Positions 17,100 to 28,395 of a stretch of 61,377 nucleotides of DNA are shown here, one piece after another. The notes under the pieces are model-generated. The model saw nothing but the letters and a program-made list of their open reading frames with translations, had not been told where the DNA came from and made no database searches. The translations under genes were made by a program, and so were the position numbers. This stretch comes from Acidobacteriota bacterium (lineage in GTDB: Bacteria; Acidobacteriota; Terriglobia; UBA7540). Position 1 is the stretch's first letter. Each line of letters starts with the position of its first letter. The stretch lies in assembly GCA_902812465.1 (NCBI GenBank), contig CADDZE010000022.1:1-61377 (forward strand), written 5' to 3'.

Positions 17100-18061
17100 G
17101 GCTGGCGTCCTAAGACCGAAGCCAGGAAATGCGTCGGGATGCGAGAAAAAGCCAGGGCAGTCAAGGCGTCAATCAGAAGCGGGCTGTTGTTAAGCGACGC
17201 TGTACGCCACACCCGCACTCCCCTCTGCTTTCCGTACTCACGGAGAACTACGTCGATGTCATACAGCACTTCCACGTGGTCGGAAACGAAGCCGACTGGA
17301 GCGATCAGGACGTACTGGTGGCCCGCCCTCGCCAGTTCGTCGATCTGAGACTCAACCGTGGGCCCAATCCAAGGTTCAGCCGTCATCCCCTGGCTCTGGT
17401 AAGCAAGCCGCCACTCGAACAGCTTGGCCCCCAATTTACCCGCAACCAGCGCGGCAGTCTCCCGCACCTGTGCGTCGTAAGGATCCCCGGCGGCGACGGT
17501 CCGTTCGGGGACGCTGTGAGCGGTGAAGATGACGGGCACCGGACCTCCCGCTTCCTTTTGCACCTGAGCCAGTGCCTCTTCCGCCCGCCCGGCCAGCGCG
17601 GCGATGAAGCTTGGCTGATCATGCCAACTATCGACGAATTCCACGTATAGGCCGGGAGCATACCAGGCCACGGCGTCGGCCAGGTGCTGCCGATACAACC
17701 CGACACTAGTGCGGGAATTCTGCGGCGCCAAGCAGATCGCGACCAGGTGGGTCAAGCCCTCATCGCGGATCAGTTCGACAGCCTCCTGGATGAACGGCTT
17801 CCAGTTGCGCATGCCGACATAGACCGGCAACCCAGACGCCTTTTCTAAGGCTTGCGCTTGCTCTCGCGTCAGGCGCAACAGCGGCGAGCCGCCGCCGATC
17901 ATGCGATAGCGGGCGACGATTTCATGGACTACCTCATCTGGCAGCGGACGTCCGCCACGCACGCGCAGGAGAAACTCAGGAATGTCCTCAAGGCGGTCGG
18001 GCGCGCCATGGGCTAGCAGAAGGATGCCCCAGCGGTCACCGTCTTGCATGGATGCTCTCAT
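17096..18061 (-). CDS. hemH: Ferrochelatase
   Basis: A 321-aa ferrochelatase. The metal-inserting His is in VIFTAHSVPERT, and the acidic partner in GFVSDHVEVLYDID. Further family landmarks are LLLAHGAPDRLEDIPEFL at the N-terminus, RYRMIGGGSPL, VYVGMRNWKPFIQEAV and WRLAYQSQG. It inserts Fe(II) into the porphyrin, the last or penultimate step of heme synthesis. First gene of the hemHGE operon; the stop overlaps hemG by 4 nt. A TATAGT -10-like box sits 20 nt upstream, on the minus strand. Confidence 0.96.
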   Translation of the reverse strand: MRASMQDGDRWGILLLAHGAPDRLEDIPEFLLRVRGGRPLPDEVVHEIVARYRMIGGGSPLLRLTREQAQALEKASGLPVYVGMRNWKPFIQEAVELIRDEGLTHLVAICLAPQNSRTSVGLYRQHLADAVAWYAPGLYVEFVDSWHDQPSFIAALAGRAEEALAQVQKEAGGPVPVIFTAHSVPERTVAAGDPYDAQVRETAALVAGKLGAKLFEWRLAYQSQGMTAEPWIGPTVESQIDELARAGHQYVLIAPVGFVSDHVEVLYDIDVVLREYGKQRGVRVWRTASLNNSPLLIDALTALAFSRIPTHFLASVLGRQP

Positions 18062-18078
18062 CAGCTGTTGCAGTTGTC

Positions 18079-18084
18079 ACTATA
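18079..18084 (-). promoter_or_regulatory. Candidate -10 element of the hemHGE operon
   Basis: On the minus strand TATAGT lies about 18 nt before the hemH ATG. No good -35 is seen at 16-18 bp, so confidence is low. Confidence 0.3.
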
Positions 18085-18161
18085 GCACGCGCCCAGCGCC
18101 GCCGACTGTCGGGGGTAGACCTCGCTGCGATGACCAAGGGGGGCAAGTGTTGCGTCGCGCC

Positions 18162-18190
18162 TTGACGGCGTTTTCATCCCCGGGTAGCAT
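18162..18190 (+). promoter_or_regulatory. Sigma-70 promoter of uvrA
   Basis: TTGACG (18162-18167), a 17-bp spacer and TAGCAT (18185-18190) fit a vegetative promoter. Transcription would start near 18197, about 42 nt before the uvrA ATG. I saw no inverted repeat that would pass for a LexA box. Confidence 0.7.
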
Positions 18191-18238
18191 GAAAAACTGG
18201 CTCGATGTCGCCACACCCCCCTGCGGCGAACAGAGTAC

Positions 18239-21151
<2,913 letters not shown>

Positions 21152-21203
21152 CCTGCTGAACATCATCCATCACCGCCACCGGAACCCTCACCTTGAACAC
21201 CGA

Positions 21204-22193
21204 ATGAGCATCTACCCCCATCAGCCGCTGAAGCTCGATCGGGTCCGAACCTACCCACTGGCTTCGCGCCCCAGCAAGGTCTCCGTCGCTGATTTTGCCC
21301 GCGTTCGGCTCCCTCGCGCCTCCCTTCAGAGGTGGGTAGCGGCACTGCCACGCATCCTGGCCGGGAACGACTTCCGCGGTGTTCTAACGGCTCTCGAAGG
21401 GGCGCGCAGGCGGCGCAAGCCCATCATTTGGGGACTGGGCGGCCATGTCATCAAGTGCGGCCTCGGCCCCGTTCTGATTGACCTGATGCGCCGCGGTTAC
21501 ATCACCGCCGTGGCCATGAACGGAGCGGCGCTGATCCACGACTTCGAAGTTGCCTTGGTGGGTGCCACCTCCGAAGACGTGCCCGCAGCCTTGGGCCAGG
21601 GTCAATTTGGCATGGCGGAGGAAACTGGACGCTTCATCAATGAGGCCATCAACGGAGGCGACAGCCAAGGGCTGGGGATTGGCGAAGCCGTGGGCCAGTT
21701 TCTCCGGCGACACCCTGGCGCACGCTTTCGCCGCTATAGCGTGCTGGCGGAGGCGTTTCGACGCCGCATTCCGGTCACCGTGCACGAGGCCATCGGCACG
21801 GACATTATCCACAACCATCCTTCGGTCAATCCCAGGGCGCTGGGCGCGGCTACCCACCGGGATTTTTTGCTCCTCGCCGCCTTGGTCAGCCAAATGGATC
21901 GCGGTGGAGTCTATCTCAACGTGGGATCAGCAGTGGTGCTCCCGGAGGTCTTCCTCAAGTGTGTGAGCCTGGCGGCGAACCTGGGCCGGCTTCCCAGGGG
22001 AATTACCACGGTTAACCTGGACTTCATCCAGCACTATCGTGCCACGCAAAATGTTTTGCTCCGCCCCACTTCGCTTTCCAACGCCCGGCTGCCCAAGGCA
22101 GGGGCGAAGGGGCGAATCCAGGCCGGCCGCGGCTACGCCCTGACGGGCCACCACGAGCTGATGATTCCCTTACTCGCGGCGGCCTTGCCCTGA
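21204..22193 (+). CDS. Conserved protein, possibly deoxyhypusine-synthase-like fold
   Basis: A 329-aa cytosolic protein. Conserved-looking blocks are KPIIWGLGGHVIKCGLGPVL, ITAVAMNGAALIHDFEVALV, GATSEDVPAALGQGQFGMAE, PVTVHEAIGTDIIHNHPSVN, GVYLNVGSAVVLPEVFLKCV and ALTGHHELMIPLLAAAL. The glycine-rich segments and the acidic and His residues suggest a Rossmann-like nucleotide- or NAD-binding fold. The resemblance to deoxyhypusine synthase is my impression from the overall pattern, not a clear motif match, so I give no symbol. It is 52 bp after uvrA and 11 bp before the CPBP gene, in one plus-strand transcription unit. Confidence 0.75.
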   Translation: MSIYPHQPLKLDRVRTYPLASRPSKVSVADFARVRLPRASLQRWVAALPRILAGNDFRGVLTALEGARRRRKPIIWGLGGHVIKCGLGPVLIDLMRRGYITAVAMNGAALIHDFEVALVGATSEDVPAALGQGQFGMAEETGRFINEAINGGDSQGLGIGEAVGQFLRRHPGARFRRYSVLAEAFRRRIPVTVHEAIGTDIIHNHPSVNPRALGAATHRDFLLLAALVSQMDRGGVYLNVGSAVVLPEVFLKCVSLAANLGRLPRGITTVNLDFIQHYRATQNVLLRPTSLSNARLPKAGAKGRIQAGRGYALTGHHELMIPLLAAALP

Positions 22194-22204
22194 AAAACAC
22201 GTTC

Positions 22205-23038
22205 GTGAGCGATTACCATCCCGCAAAAGACGAGCCATCACACCCTTGCGAAGACGCGGTCGCGGCGATTTCCGGGCTTTCCGCGAACGCTTCACCCTTG
22301 CCAGCTTCCGAGGCATCCCTTTGGACCTGGCGCGACCTGGCACTCTTCGTTGCCTTCGCGCTTCTGGCCCTGTTCTTCGCGAATTTCGTCACCCTCGCCG
22401 GCTATGCCGTCTTGCGACCTTGGATGGGATGGTACTTGCCAATCCAGGCGGCGGCTACCAACACCTTCGTCGTTCTGGTGTTACAGGGGATCTTTTACGC
22501 GCTGATGCTGGCTTACATCTACATTCTGGTGGTCTATCAGCAGCGGCGCCCGTTCTGGCAGGGAATTCGCTGGCGCTCGCCCCAACCCGGGCAAGGCTTG
22601 CGTCTCTTCCTAAGCGGCATGGCTCTGGCTTTTGCCGTCAGCCTGGCGCCAGTCTTGCTGCCCGACAAACGCGATTTCCCTTTTGAGAAGATGTTCAGTT
22701 CGGCGCAGGCGGCATACGCGCTGGCCGCCTTCGCTATTTTCGTTGCTCCGTTCATGGAAGAGCTGATCTTCCGCGGCGTGATCTTTTCCGTATTCGAGGC
22801 GCGCGTGGGGACCGGCTTCGCCGTCGCCGGAACGGCGGTGCTCTTCGCCGTCATCCACATCCCTGAATATTGGGGAGCGTGGAACCGGGTGTTGCTGGTA
22901 GCCCTTGCTGGCTTGGCCTTTTCGTGGGTTCGCGCCCGCACCGGCTCCCTGGCGTCGAGCGTGATTCTGCACTGCGCCTATAATACTACGCTGATGCTGG
23001 CACTATTCTTCCAGACGCGCCACTTCCGGTCTCTTTAG
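22205..23038 (+). CDS. CPBP-family intramembrane metalloprotease (Abi/CAAX-like)
   Basis: A 277-aa membrane protein with about seven helices. The CPBP motifs are present: motif 1 EELIFRGVIFSVFEAR (the E-E-x-x-x-R glutamates and Arg), motif 2 FAVIHIPEYWGAW (His), and the C-terminal SSVILHCAYNTTLMLALF (His/Asn). Bacterial CPBP proteins process prenylated or other membrane substrates; some serve bacteriocin immunity. The substrate cannot be told here. A GTG start at 22205 follows the previous stop by 11 bp. Confidence 0.88.
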   Translation: MSDYHPAKDEPSHPCEDAVAAISGLSANASPLPASEASLWTWRDLALFVAFALLALFFANFVTLAGYAVLRPWMGWYLPIQAAATNTFVVLVLQGIFYALMLAYIYILVVYQQRRPFWQGIRWRSPQPGQGLRLFLSGMALAFAVSLAPVLLPDKRDFPFEKMFSSAQAAYALAAFAIFVAPFMEELIFRGVIFSVFEARVGTGFAVAGTAVLFAVIHIPEYWGAWNRVLLVALAGLAFSWVRARTGSLASSVILHCAYNTTLMLALFFQTRHFRSL

Positions 23039-23197
23039 CCGGTGCCGGGAGAGTGCGCTGCGGACGTGCCGGCAAGGCGTCCGCCGGAGGCACCGGCGAG
23101 CAAGGCCCTGAAAGCCGGCCTGTTTTCTGGGCCGGGCATCACCGCCGGGCGAGGCGTTTCGACCGCTTATCCCCGGCTGCCGGGCCGAAACGCATCT

Positions 23198-24886
23198 ATG
23201 CTCATCCTGGGCCTTTCTGATCTCGGTCACGACACGGCCGCCGCCCTATTGGATGGCCCCCGGCCGACTGCTGCGGTCGAAGAGGACAAACTCAGCCGCT
23301 CACCCGCCAGCGCCGGGATCCCCCACTTGGCTATCCAATCCTGCCTGCGGAAGTGCGGCGCCCGAATCTCCGACCTGGCGATCGCCGGAATTGCTTGCCG
23401 GCCCCGGCGCGCCTGGCTGCGTGATGAGGGCGGGCAGCTCACCACCTTCGTAGCCCCTTTCCGCTACCGCTATGGAGAGGACATCACCCAGACCCTCTTT
23501 CGCAAGCTGAATGAAGTCAGAGGGCTGAGAGCCTCTTTGGGGCCGCAGATTCCGCTGCTGAACTTCGAGCACCACCTCGCGCATGCGGCCAGCGCCTTCT
23601 ATCCCAGCGGCTTTGACCGTGCGCTGGTTCTCACTTTGGACCACTGTGGAGATATGTGGTCCGGCACGGTGGCGCTCGGCGAGGGCACGGCCCTGCGGAT
23701 CCTCCGCCCCCTGCGCTTTCCCAACTCGCTGGGGTGGTTCTACTCGAGAATTACGGAACTCCTCGGGTTCCGGCCGGGAAAGGACGAGCACAAGGTGCAA
23801 TGGCTCAGTAAAGAAGGTGCGCCGGAATTTGTCAGCGTCTTTCGCAAGCTCTTCCGAAAGGGCGCCGACCGTCTTCCGGTGCTCGACTTGCAGCACGTTG
23901 TAGCGGACCAGGCTGGCCATTTCTCTTTCTCGCCGGAGATTCGCCGCCAGTTGCAGCTCTCTACCGGGCCGCCCGCGAAGGGAAGCCCGCTGGCAGCCAG
24001 CATTGCCCGCAGTGCGCAGCAATTTCTGGAAGAGACGGTGGTGGAACTGGCGGAAACGTTCCGCCAAAAGACCGGAACGGAAAACCTGTGCGTGGCGGGC
24101 GGAGTGTTCCTGAACGTGCTCCTGGTGCGCGCCCTCGAGAGGTGCACCGGCTTTGCCGCCGTCTTCGCCCAGCCAGCGGCGGGCAATGCGGGCTCCGCAC
24201 TGGGCGCTGCTTATCTGGCACAGCGGCGGCTTACCCGATCCGACCAGCGCGAAACGCTGGCCCACCTCTACCTCGGACCGCGGTTTGACGAAAGGGAAGT
24301 TAAGGCGGTGCTGGACAACTGCAAGACCATCTACCGGTACATGAGCAGCGACCGGCACTTGATCGCCGAGACCGTCCAGCTTCTCCAGAAAGGCAAAATC
24401 GTGGCCTGGTATCAGGGCGAGGTGGAATTTGGGCACCGCGCCCTCGGCCACCGTAGCATTTTGGCCTCCCCTTTCTCATCCTACGTGACGGAGAACTTAA
24501 ATCGCTTCGTGAAACATCGCGAGGACTTCCACCCCTTCGCCCTTTCGGTACCGGCCGAGAGCGCTTCCGCCCTCTTCGAAGCGTCCCCCAATTGCCGGTT
24601 CATGGCCTCCGTCGGCGAGCTCCAGGATGCAGCGCCAGAGCTGCGCCAGTTTGCCTTCAATGGCCGTACAGTGCGGGTGCATCTGGTGGAGAGGCATGTC
24701 AATCCGCGCTTCTGGAGCCTGCTGGAAGAATTCGGCAAGGCCGGCGCTCCGCCCGTCCTCGTCAATACGTCCTTCAACTTGTTCGGCGAGCCTTTGGTGT
24801 GTGATCCGCGCGACGCGGCCCGTAGCTTTTACTGCTCGGGAATTGATGCCCTGGCCCTTGAGAACTTTCTGGTTGTGAAACCCTGA
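23198..24886 (+). CDS. Carbamoyltransferase (NodU/CmcH/TobZ family)
   Basis: A 562-aa protein from the ATG at 23198, where MLILGLSDLGHDTAAALLDG begins the Kae1/TsaD-like ASKHA domain. The frame is open further upstream, but that part is Pro/Ala-rich and lacks homology. Metal/ATP-site histidines are in NFEHHLAHAASAFYPSGFD, then LTLDHCGDMWSGTVALGEG, CVAGGVFLNVLLVRALE and the C-terminal carbamoyltransferase module EFGHRALGHRSILASPF and VLVNTSFNLFGEPLVCDPRD. Family members use carbamoyl phosphate and ATP to carbamoylate a hydroxyl group in antibiotics, Nod factors or sugars. No biosynthetic cluster surrounds it, so the acceptor is unknown. Confidence 0.93.
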   Translation: MLILGLSDLGHDTAAALLDGPRPTAAVEEDKLSRSPASAGIPHLAIQSCLRKCGARISDLAIAGIACRPRRAWLRDEGGQLTTFVAPFRYRYGEDITQTLFRKLNEVRGLRASLGPQIPLLNFEHHLAHAASAFYPSGFDRALVLTLDHCGDMWSGTVALGEGTALRILRPLRFPNSLGWFYSRITELLGFRPGKDEHKVQWLSKEGAPEFVSVFRKLFRKGADRLPVLDLQHVVADQAGHFSFSPEIRRQLQLSTGPPAKGSPLAASIARSAQQFLEETVVELAETFRQKTGTENLCVAGGVFLNVLLVRALERCTGFAAVFAQPAAGNAGSALGAAYLAQRRLTRSDQRETLAHLYLGPRFDEREVKAVLDNCKTIYRYMSSDRHLIAETVQLLQKGKIVAWYQGEVEFGHRALGHRSILASPFSSYVTENLNRFVKHREDFHPFALSVPAESASALFEASPNCRFMASVGELQDAAPELRQFAFNGRTVRVHLVERHVNPRFWSLLEEFGKAGAPPVLVNTSFNLFGEPLVCDPRDAARSFYCSGIDALALENFLVVKP

Positions 24887-25009
24887 CGCGCCCTGCACCG
24901 CCGGCTGGTCCGTTCGGTGCTTTAGCGAGCCTTCTCGGGCGGGAGGTGGGGTCGGCTTTAACAGGCGAACGAATTTCCCCAAAAAGGGGAATACCCAGCG
25001 TGACACCGC

Positions 25010-26563
25010 TTATTGCCAGTGGATGGCCTCCAGCCTTTCATTCTTCGCTGATCCCGAAGAAGGGGCGCCATTGCTCGGGGCGGGGGGCGCTGTGAGCAAG
25101 CTGATCACCACCAGACAGCTGAGCGACGCAACTAAGGCGGGCAAAATCATCGGTACATGCGCAACCCCATTGCAAAGTGCCTTCAACCATGGTCCAGCGA
25201 CGGAAAAGTGGAGGAAAGGCCACGTGCTGCTTAAGGCGAACCCGATGCGGGCTTCTGTGTGCAACGGGTCTGCCAGCGCCCCCAGGACTTTCCACGCTAC
25301 CGCCACGAACGTTCCTGCCAGGATGGAGGCCAGGCCGCCGGCGGTGGTGGTGCGCTTCCAGAAGAAGGCAGCCACCACAGCCGGCGTGATGCCCGCGCCG
25401 TAGACGTCGTAGGCGTAAACCGCCGTTGCCAGCACCGACTGCTGAAAAGTTTGCGCCAGGGCGATCAAACCCAACACCACCACGACCAGGCGCGAAAGCA
25501 CGAGCAGCGTACGGTCCGAAGCGCCCTTAGTTATGAAACGCTGGAAAACGTCGTGCACCACGCTGGTAGCAGGAGAAAAGAGGTAGTTGTTGCCGGTGGA
25601 AATCACCTTGGCGAAGATAGCACCGAGGAAGAGGGAGCCGATGATCGGCGTGACGCCGTGCCGTGCCGTATAGGGGATGATGCCCCAGGCTGGCACGCCG
25701 CCCGACTCGATGGCGGAATGAAACATGACACCTCCTACCATAGCTAGCAGCACGATTACGGTTTCCAGGACCATGGTGCCGCCAATCCAGCCCACCACCG
25801 AAAGACGCGCATCACGCTCACTCCGCGCAGAAAAAAATTTCTGGTACATGGTCTGGTTGCCGATCATCAGCATGAAAGTGGGCAGGAAATAGCCCAGCGC
25901 TTGGCTGGGTGTCATCGTCCCCATGAAAGTAAAGTGACTGGCTGGTAAGGCGCGGTGCACAGCGCTCCATCCGCCCGCGCGAAGGATCATCGCCGGCAAC
26001 GCAATCAGGCACCCGGCCGTTACCACCAGGCCGATCACCAGGTCCGTATAGGCCACTGACGACATGCCGGCAAGTGCCGTGAAGAGAATCACGAAGGCTG
26101 CCAGGATAAACGTGCCCAGTGTTTGGCTGACGCCAAGGGCTAGGTTTAGCACCCGCCCGCCGCCCAGAAGCTGGTAGCTGACAATGGCGGTATAGGAGAC
26201 GATGATGCATAACGTGCCCAGGACGCGCGCCAGCGGACTGTAGCGGGTTTCCAGCAGATCCGGCACCGTGTACTGGGCGAACGCCCGCGCCCGCCCGGCG
26301 GTGAAATACACCACCAGCAGGCCTGCCCAGCCTCCCGCGGGCAGCCAGAGCGAAGACAGCCCCTGCTGGACGGCAAATTCCGCCCCGCCAAAGAGGCTGC
26401 CGGCCCCAATCCACGAGCACAGCAGCGTGAACACCAGCACCCCGGCTGACAACTTGCGGCCGGCCACCATGAAGTCAGCATGGGTCCGAAGCCGAGCGGC
26501 GCGCGCGACACTAACCGCCAGCAGGCCGAGAACGATTAGCACGAGCACGGAAGCGTAGAGCAT
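25010..26563 (-). CDS. Sodium:solute symporter (SSS family)
   Basis: A 517-aa integral membrane protein with about 13 hydrophobic segments, usual for SSS transporters. Family landmarks: ADFMVAGRKLSAGVLVFTLL near the N-terminus, WIGAGSLFGGAEFAVQQGLS, GMSSVAYTDLVIGLVVTAG, the GTxFLTS-like YTARHGVTPIIGSLFLGAIF, AKVISTGNNYLFSPATSVVH and FWKRTTTAGGLASILAGTFV. Na+-coupled import; substrate not readable. It stands alone, 117 bp from the YggS gene on the same strand. Confidence 0.9.
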   Translation of the reverse strand: MLYASVLVLIVLGLLAVSVARAARLRTHADFMVAGRKLSAGVLVFTLLCSWIGAGSLFGGAEFAVQQGLSSLWLPAGGWAGLLVVYFTAGRARAFAQYTVPDLLETRYSPLARVLGTLCIIVSYTAIVSYQLLGGGRVLNLALGVSQTLGTFILAAFVILFTALAGMSSVAYTDLVIGLVVTAGCLIALPAMILRAGGWSAVHRALPASHFTFMGTMTPSQALGYFLPTFMLMIGNQTMYQKFFSARSERDARLSVVGWIGGTMVLETVIVLLAMVGGVMFHSAIESGGVPAWGIIPYTARHGVTPIIGSLFLGAIFAKVISTGNNYLFSPATSVVHDVFQRFITKGASDRTLLVLSRLVVVVLGLIALAQTFQQSVLATAVYAYDVYGAGITPAVVAAFFWKRTTTAGGLASILAGTFVAVAWKVLGALADPLHTEARIGFALSSTWPFLHFSVAGPWLKALCNGVAHVPMILPALVASLSCLVVISLLTAPPAPSNGAPSSGSAKNERLEAIHWQ

Positions 26564-26680
26564 GGCTGCAAGGTTAAGGGCAAAAGGGTGAAGGAATAAA
26601 GGGCAAACTGAAGGCGTGAAGAACGGAAGTCAAGGCGTACCGCGCAAGGGGTGCTGGCCGTGTGGCGTCCCGAAGCCGCC

Positions 26681-27394
26681 TTACTTGTTCCTTTCGCCAA
26701 AGATGGCGGTCCCGAGGCGCACGATAGTGGCACCCTCCTCGATCGCCACCTCGAAGTCGTGGCTCATTCCCATGGACAGTTCCTGCAGGCAACTCGGGGG
26801 CAGGCCCATCGATTCAAGCTCGCGGGCTAGCTCGCGCAGCCGCCGGAAGTAGGGCCGTACCTGCTCGGGGTCCTCAGAAAAGGGGGGAATGGCCATGAGG
26901 CCGCGCAGATCGAGCGACTCAAGGCGCAGGATGTGTTCCGCCAGAGGGCGAACCTCCGCCTCGCGCACGCCGGATTTGCTCACCTCGCCGCCCAGGTTCA
27001 CCTCGATGAGCACCGGCAACCGCTCGCCCGTGCAGACAGCCGCCTGGTGCACCTTGTCCGCCAGGCGCGTGGAATCGATAGAATGAATCCAGTGGAATAG
27101 CTCACGCGCCAGCTTGGCCTTATTGGTCTGCAGATGGCCGATCAGGTGCCAGGTCACAGTTAAATCAGAAAGGGCAGGGCGTTTCGAGGCTGCTTCCTGC
27201 ACGCGGTTCTCGCCAAAATCCCGGACCCCTGCTTCGTAGGCTTCGCGAATGCGTTCAGGCACCACCGTCTTGGAGACGATCACCGGGCGAACGTCTTCAG
27301 GCCGGCGTCCGGCGCGGCGACAGGCGGCAGCTATTCGCTCCTGCACGCGGGCGAGATTGTCGCGAATCTGCATGATCCTTGCTGAGTCTGCCAT
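26681..27394 (-). CDS. yggS: YggS/PROSC-family pyridoxal-phosphate homeostasis protein
   Basis: A 237-aa single-domain PLP-binding protein folding like the alanine racemase N-terminal barrel. The PLP lysine is in RPVIVSKTVVPERIREA. Other landmarks are GVRDFGENRVQEAASKRPAL, WHLIGHLQTNKAKLARE, IEVNLGGEVSKSGV, GLMAIPPFSED and LSMGMSHDFEVAIEEGATIV, RLGTAIFG. The family buffers free PLP and has no known catalytic turnover. Its start is 35 bp from the thymidylate kinase start on the opposite strand, so the divergent promoters must overlap coding sequence. Confidence 0.96.
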   Translation of the reverse strand: MADSARIMQIRDNLARVQERIAAACRRAGRRPEDVRPVIVSKTVVPERIREAYEAGVRDFGENRVQEAASKRPALSDLTVTWHLIGHLQTNKAKLARELFHWIHSIDSTRLADKVHQAAVCTGERLPVLIEVNLGGEVSKSGVREAEVRPLAEHILRLESLDLRGLMAIPPFSEDPEQVRPYFRRLRELARELESMGLPPSCLQELSMGMSHDFEVAIEEGATIVRLGTAIFGERNK

Positions 27395-27429
27395 AATACC
27401 GCAGGCACCGAAAGCGCCGAACGGAGGCT

Positions 27430-28071
27430 ATGCAGCAAACACGGGGCGTCTTTATCGCTCTCGAAGGCATCGACGGCTCGGGCAAGAGTACGCATTTCCG
27501 CCTGCTCGTACAGTACCTGCGCTGCCGCGGCTATACCGTGTGCGCCACGCGGGAGCCGGGAGGCACGCGTATCGGTGAGCGGGTGCGGGCGATCCTGCTC
27601 GATCCCGGCCACCGGGAGCTGGCGCCCCTGGCCGAGCTGGCACTCATTTACGCGGCGCGCGCTCAACACTTGGCCGAGGTCATCCGGCCGGCTCTGGCTC
27701 AGGGAAAGGTGGTGGTGAGCGACCGCTACAATCTTTCCAGCTTCGCCTACCAAGGGTACGGCCGAAAGCTGGGACTCGGTTTGGTCGGTGCCATGGATGC
27801 CATCGTCTGCGGAAAGACTCAGCCGGATCTGACACTAGTCTTCGACGTTCCTGCTCGCGCGGCGCTGCGGCGTGCCACGTCGCATCGCAGCCGGTTTGAG
27901 CGCGAAGGCGTGGCCTTCCTGGAACGCGTCCGCCAGGGCTATCTCGCCTTGGCCGCGCAGCGCCGCCGCGTCAAAACGATCCCGACGGACGGGCCAGCGC
28001 CCGACGTACAAGCCCAGGTCCGGCGGGCGGTGAGCGCGCTTCTGCAGCGCCGCTTGCCACCACGGCGGTAG
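27430..28071 (+). CDS. tmk: Thymidylate kinase
   Basis: A 213-aa dTMP kinase of normal length. P-loop FIALEGIDGSGKSTHFRLL, the TREPGGTRIGERVR motif, SDRYNLSSFAYQGYGRKLG (DRY/F motif binding dTMP) and DLTLVFDVPARAALRR are all present. It phosphorylates dTMP to dTDP for DNA synthesis. An ACGGAGG Shine-Dalgarno site precedes the ATG. Divergent from yggS. Confidence 0.96.
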   Translation: MQQTRGVFIALEGIDGSGKSTHFRLLVQYLRCRGYTVCATREPGGTRIGERVRAILLDPGHRELAPLAELALIYAARAQHLAEVIRPALAQGKVVVSDRYNLSSFAYQGYGRKLGLGLVGAMDAIVCGKTQPDLTLVFDVPARAALRRATSHRSRFEREGVAFLERVRQGYLALAAQRRRVKTIPTDGPAPDVQAQVRRAVSALLQRRLPPRR

Positions 28072-28250
28072 ACCCGCGCACCTAAGCCGGAAGCCCTCGC
28101 AGCCCGGGGACTTTGACACAGCCCGGACATCGCGCCGCTTGGTGTAGGTCGTATACATGAGCGTCGCCATCGTGGTCTGCATCGAATGTGTCGGGCGTCC
28201 ACAAAGTGTACATTGTTAGGGGGAACCACCCCCGGCCGCAACAAAGTGTT

Positions 28251-28283
28251 TTTGACCAAACGAACCGGATATGTTGTTGAAAA
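28251..28283 (+). repeat. Dispersed intergenic repeat, copy A (33 bp perfect)
   Basis: These 33 bp (starting TTTGACCAAACGAACCGG) recur without a mismatch, inverted, at 59380-59412. The right-hand part, ATATGTTGTTGAAAAT, matches the core of a wider family (49.7 and 59 kb). It lies in the 324-bp gap between tmk and the next gene; the remainder of that gap shows nothing recognisable. Confidence 0.85.
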
Positions 28284-28395
28284 TACACGATCGGCCCAGG
28301 CGGATGGACGCCGTGCGGCGACTTAGCTGGCTGGTAATGGCGATGACCGCCGCGGCGAACGCGGGCAAACTACGATCAACGGCGGACCCTTGACG

